Part shown: positions 47,126-49,068 of the stretch, one piece after another
Position numbering within the stretch: the stretch's first letter is position 1
How the letters are laid out: each line of letters starts with the position of its first letter
DNA from: Prochlorococcus sp. AG-402-C22
GTDB lineage: Bacteria > Cyanobacteriota > Cyanobacteriia > PCC-6307 > Cyanobiaceae
NCBI GenBank assembly: GCA_003279535.1
Contig: QCHO01000006.1
Span: 1 to 49,068, forward strand
DNA length: 49,068 bases
Direction: 5' to 3'
Program-made: the position numbers and the translations under genes
Notes under the pieces: generated by a model
Databases searched by the model: none
The model's input: only the letters and a program-made list of their open reading frames with translations
Told to the model about the DNA's origin: nothing

Positions 47126-47401
47126 ATTACTTTCAAATTTATTTTCATTCAATGTCCTTTTGGTTATTTCAACAAGTAACTTAGAAAAGTTTATTTTCTC
47201 ATTATTTTTTTTATTTAAGAGCTCAGCTATTTTATAAATCTCTTTTACTCTTTTAAAAATATTTTTGTTTTCACAAAATAACCTTTCTTTCAATGCTTTA
47301 TTACTAGTAGTTTTGAAAGATTGTTTTATATTTCTGAGCCTATTCGATAAAACATCAACTTCGATTAACAAGTTGTTAGTAAGTGATTGTGATTCCTTCA
47401 T
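47111..47401 (-). CDS. Small hypothetical protein downstream of the Crp/Fnr regulator
   Basis: The ATG at 47401 is preferred: it lies 4 bp after the regulator's stop and gives 96 residues beginning MKESQSLTNNLL. A longer frame to 47461 would overlap the regulator and lacks support. The protein is basic and helical, with several heptad-like leucines and one cysteine. I do not recognise a family. It is antisense to the ferritin end by 15 bp and is probably translated with the regulator. Confidence 0.6.
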   Translation of the reverse strand: MKESQSLTNNLLIEVDVLSNRLRNIKQSFKTTSNKALKERLFCENKNIFKRVKEIYKIAELLNKKNNEKINFSKLLVEITKRTLNENKFESNLYFL

Positions 47402-47405
47402 GTTT

Positions 47406-47993
47406 TTATAGCGGTGATGTTTCAATAAAAGAAGGATCAACACTGACTGTTTGAGTTCCAATCGGAGCTATTAGTAACTCAGATGATCTTAATTTAGAAA
47501 TTAATCTTGTTGATGTTACACGAGTAGAACCGATTAACTCACCAATCCTTTCGTGAGTTAACCTAAAAGGTAACTCGCACCATTTACCACATCTTTTACC
47601 TAAACGATTTACCAGTATTGAAAACAACGCTTGTAATCGCTGTTCTGCATTTCCTAAGTGTCTAATCCTAAGGAGTTGCAAAGTCCATTCATTTACTGCA
47701 TCGAAACCAATATTTTCATCAATATTCACATTGCTATGAAATGACAAATCTGTTAATGCTTCAACACAGACACCTTCGCTACATAAAAGGTCCGTTCTTA
47801 ATTGATCACCCGATTGTAAAAAAGCAAGTGTCATTCCTTCAGTCTCTTCACAAGGGCAATAAACTCTAGCAATTCCACTTTCAACTTCCAGGCATGTACC
47901 TTTTGGTCTTGATGAAGGGTCTATTAAAACGGATTGGCCAGTTATTATCCTTACTGATTTTGAAGGAGATTCTCCATAAGCATGGAAATTCAT
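47406..47993 (-). CDS. Crp/Fnr-family transcription regulator, cysteine-rich
   Basis: Residues about 1-95 form the cyclic-nucleotide-type beta-roll and about 110-180 contain a dimerisation helix and winged HTH (LTHERIGELIGSTRVTSTRLISKLR, within 145-169). The roll lacks the cAMP-binding RxSE motif, so cAMP control is unlikely. Seven cysteines are present: C34, C46, C48, C71, C76, C135 and C139. They could bind a metal or Fe-S cluster. The promoter region contains a strong Fur-like site. Target genes are not identifiable from the window. Confidence 0.88.
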   Translation of the reverse strand: MNFHAYGESPSKSVRIITGQSVLIDPSSRPKGTCLEVESGIARVYCPCEETEGMTLAFLQSGDQLRTDLLCSEGVCVEALTDLSFHSNVNIDENIGFDAVNEWTLQLLRIRHLGNAEQRLQALFSILVNRLGKRCGKWCELPFRLTHERIGELIGSTRVTSTRLISKLRSSELLIAPIGTQTVSVDPSFIETSPL

Positions 47994-48005
47994 TTATTTA
48001 TATAT

Positions 48006-48024
48006 GAGAATGAGAATTATTATC
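48006..48024. promoter_or_regulatory. Fur-like box adjacent to the Crp/Fnr gene start
   Basis: GAGAATGAGAATTATTATC agrees with 16 of 19 bases of the Fur consensus. It lies 12 bp upstream of the Crp/Fnr ATG (47993) and within the divergent region shared with the zinc-ribbon gene. Confidence 0.7.
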
Positions 48025-48056
48025 AATTATGCACTAAAAAAATGCTTATTGCAAGA

Positions 48057-48075
48057 GATTCTCATTATCATTACA
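48057..48075. promoter_or_regulatory. Second Fur-like box in the Crp/zinc-ribbon divergent region
   Basis: GATTCTCATTATCATTACA agrees with 14 of 19 bases of the Fur consensus (the minus strand reads TGTAATGATAATGAGAATC). It sits 34 bp upstream of the TATAAT at 48110-48115, so it could control the zinc-ribbon gene or act with the first box. Confidence 0.5.
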
Positions 48076-48109
48076 TATTTGATGTTTTTCTTTACATGGT
48101 ATTTAGCAA

Positions 48110-48115
48110 TATAAT
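48110..48115 (+). promoter_or_regulatory. -10 element of the zinc-ribbon microprotein gene
   Basis: TATAAT, an exact consensus -10, lies 30 bp upstream of ATG 48146. No well-spaced -35 is clear (TTTACA at 48091-48096 is only 13 bp away). Confidence 0.45.
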
Positions 48116-48145
48116 TTAAATAGAATTACTGAAAATTTATTTTAG

Positions 48146-48334
48146 ATGAGCGTAAATAGGATCTGTTTTAATTGTGGAAGTTCTTCATTCGTCTCAGATC
48201 GATCTTTAGGAGGTAAGATTGTTTGCTCAAAATGTGGATCTTCTTCATTTAAAAATAAACCCTCTTCTTTTTTTAAAAGTAAAAAATTTATATTTATTGC
48301 TATTGCGATAGCTATTTTTATAATTGTTATTTAG
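48146..48334 (+). CDS. Zinc-ribbon microprotein with C-terminal membrane helix
   Basis: The 62-residue protein starts MSVNRICFNCGSSSF. Two near-identical CxxCGSSSF arms (C7/C10 and C27/C30) give one four-cysteine zinc ribbon. A serine/lysine linker and a hydrophobic C-terminus (about 46-62, FIFIAIAIAIFIIVI) follow. It should sit in the membrane with the ribbon in the cytoplasm. I know no function. It overlaps the ABC ATPase 3' end by 8 bp and shares a promoter region with the Crp/Fnr regulator. Confidence 0.75.
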   Translation: MSVNRICFNCGSSSFVSDRSLGGKIVCSKCGSSSFKNKPSSFFKSKKFIFIAIAIAIFIIVI

Positions 48335-49068
48335 ACCTTCTGTTTATATTCCAAAGTCCATTATCTTTAGTCACCTTTACATCAATATCATATAACTTAT
48401 TTAGATTCTCACTATTTATAACATTATTTTGGTGACCGTCAGCGATTATCTTTCCATCTTTAAGCATTATGATCCGGTCATATATTTTTGTAATAGTTGA
48501 AATATCATGAGTTACGCAAAATATTTTGGTATTTAATTTTGATAATTCATTAATCTTATCAATTACAAAAAACTTAGATTTATAATCTAAATTTGCAATT
48601 GGTTCATCTAGTATTAAGATATCTGGTTTTTTGATTAACGCCCTAGCAATGAGAGAAATTTGTTTTTCTCCATCTGATAAATGGGAAAAATATTTTTTTG
48701 ATATATTAGATATATTCATTTTCTTGATTATTTTTTCCACCTTGTAAGAGTCTCTTTCGGATTTATTTTGTATGTAGCAATATCTTCCATATAGTCCGCT
48801 TAAAATTAAATCAAAAACTTGCAGATTTGGATTTATTCTATTTTTTATATCATTATTTACAGTACTTATTCTTTTTCTTAGTTCCCATAAATTTATAAGT
48901 TCTTTGTCAAATATCTTCAGTTTAGATTCATTAGATATTACTGGGTATATGTTTCTATTAATTATTTCTATTAAGGATGATTTACCTGACCCATTTGGTC
49001 CAATTAATACTACATTCTCTGAATACGATATTTTTAAATTTAAATCTTTAATTACTCTACAGCCATTT
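48327..49068 (-). CDS. ABC transporter ATPase, C-terminal part (5' end outside window)
   Basis: The frame stays open from 48327 to the window end. About 246 residues are visible, starting in NGCRVIKDLNLKI. Walker A is GPNGSGKSS (about 48987-49002 on the minus strand), signature LSDGEKQ in place of LSGGQ, Walker B ILILDEPIANLD, and switch histidine VTHD. It resembles the YlmA/ModF-like and metal-chelate ATPase families, but the transported substrate is not clear. The internal ATG at 48740 is not the start. Position next to ferritin and Fur-like sites makes a metal or metal-chelate substrate plausible. Confidence 0.8.
   Translation of the reverse strand, partial: NGCRVIKDLNLKISYSENVVLIGPNGSGKSSLIEIINRNIYPVISNESKLKIFDKELINLWELRKRISTVNNDIKNRINPNLQVFDLILSGLYGRYCYIQNKSERDSYKVEKIIKKMNISNISKKYFSHLSDGEKQISLIARALIKKPDILILDEPIANLDYKSKFFVIDKINELSKLNTKIFCVTHDISTITKIYDRIIMLKDGKIIADGHQNNVINSENLNKLYDIDVKVTKDNGLWNINRRSK

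Noticed and set aside
47402..47461. N-terminal 20-residue extension of the 96-residue protein
   Set aside because: It would overlap the Crp/Fnr gene by 56 bp; the ATG at 47401 follows the regulator's stop by 4 bp.
48004..48114. A 36-residue hydrophobic ORF (MRMRIIINYALKK...) covering both Fur-like boxes
   Set aside because: It has no clear ribosome site, its first codons are simply the Fur-box bases, and hydrophobic frames arise by chance in AT-rich gaps. The regulatory reading is better supported.
1..49068. tRNA, rRNA, CRISPR array, insertion sequence or prophage
   Set aside because: No tRNA T-loop pattern in the gaps, no regularly spaced repeats and no transposase or phage protein was seen.

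Overview
The window looks like a chromosome segment of a high-light-adapted Prochlorococcus, or a very close marine picocyanobacterium. The DNA is very AT-rich and gene-dense, with short or overlapping gene junctions. It carries genes of chlorophyll and heme synthesis (chlP, hemA), the Calvin cycle (rpe, glpX, two aldolases, prk), cytochrome c maturation (ccsA), ferredoxin-dependent sulfite reduction (sir), cobalamin metabolism (cobW) and several families found mainly in cyanobacteria and plastids (Ycf55/DUF3685, DUF3727, CSP41-like, a Tpa1-like protein). I see no rRNA or tRNA genes, insertion sequence, prophage or CRISPR array. Genus assignment is inference from gene content and composition; the strain cannot be told.

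Layout. 1-9990: the 3' end of recG, a VanX-like dipeptidase, sir, glyS, chlP, a VanY-like carboxypeptidase, typA and a DUF309 protein. 10085-19773: lptB, ccsA, rpe (minus strand), then a plus-strand run of carbon and tetrapyrrole genes (glpX, hemA, glgC, gnd, pgl) ending in a CIA30-like protein and an unknown. 19795-25311: ilvD, a small membrane protein and a degenerate uracil phosphoribosyltransferase on minus, then a pentapeptide-repeat protein, cobW, an unlisted 54-residue zinc-finger gene, purS and purQ on plus. 25362-41276: a long minus-strand block of 17 genes (fba class II, fba class I, a Gfo/Idh/MocA oxidoreductase, a secreted unknown, accD, prk, leuB, lpxD, proB, YqeG-type phosphatase, DUF3727, ruvX, GNAT-like, CofE-like, Tpa1-like, ycf55-like, hisA). 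41369-45173: CSP41-like, pgsA, a PPC-glutaredoxin fusion, small unknowns and nth. 45269-49068: an iron-linked group (FbpC-type ATPase, ferritin, a small unknown, a Crp/Fnr regulator, a zinc-ribbon membrane microprotein and a truncated ABC ATPase) with three Fur-like 19-bp sites.

How the genes work together. Rpe, GlpX, both aldolases and Prk belong to CO2 fixation and sugar-phosphate regeneration. GlgC stores carbon as glycogen, and Gnd with Pgl run the oxidative pentose phosphate route that supplies NADPH in the dark. HemA starts tetrapyrrole synthesis and ChlP finishes the phytyl tail of chlorophyll. LptB and LpxD serve the outer membrane, AccD and PgsA lipids, and the two M15 peptidases the wall.

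The most interesting signals are: the Fur-box-bearing iron region with its cysteine-rich Crp/Fnr regulator and zinc-ribbon microprotein; Calvin-cycle enzymes that differ from textbook cyanobacterial forms (proteobacterial-type Prk without the N-terminal redox cysteines, Rpe with two metal-binding histidines replaced by glutamine, adjacent class I and class II aldolases); a uracil phosphoribosyltransferase homologue without its PRPP loop; a PPC-glutaredoxin fusion; and an operon-like set of poorly characterised photosynthesis-associated proteins (CofE-like, cysteine-free thioredoxin-fold, pseudo-receiver Ycf55).
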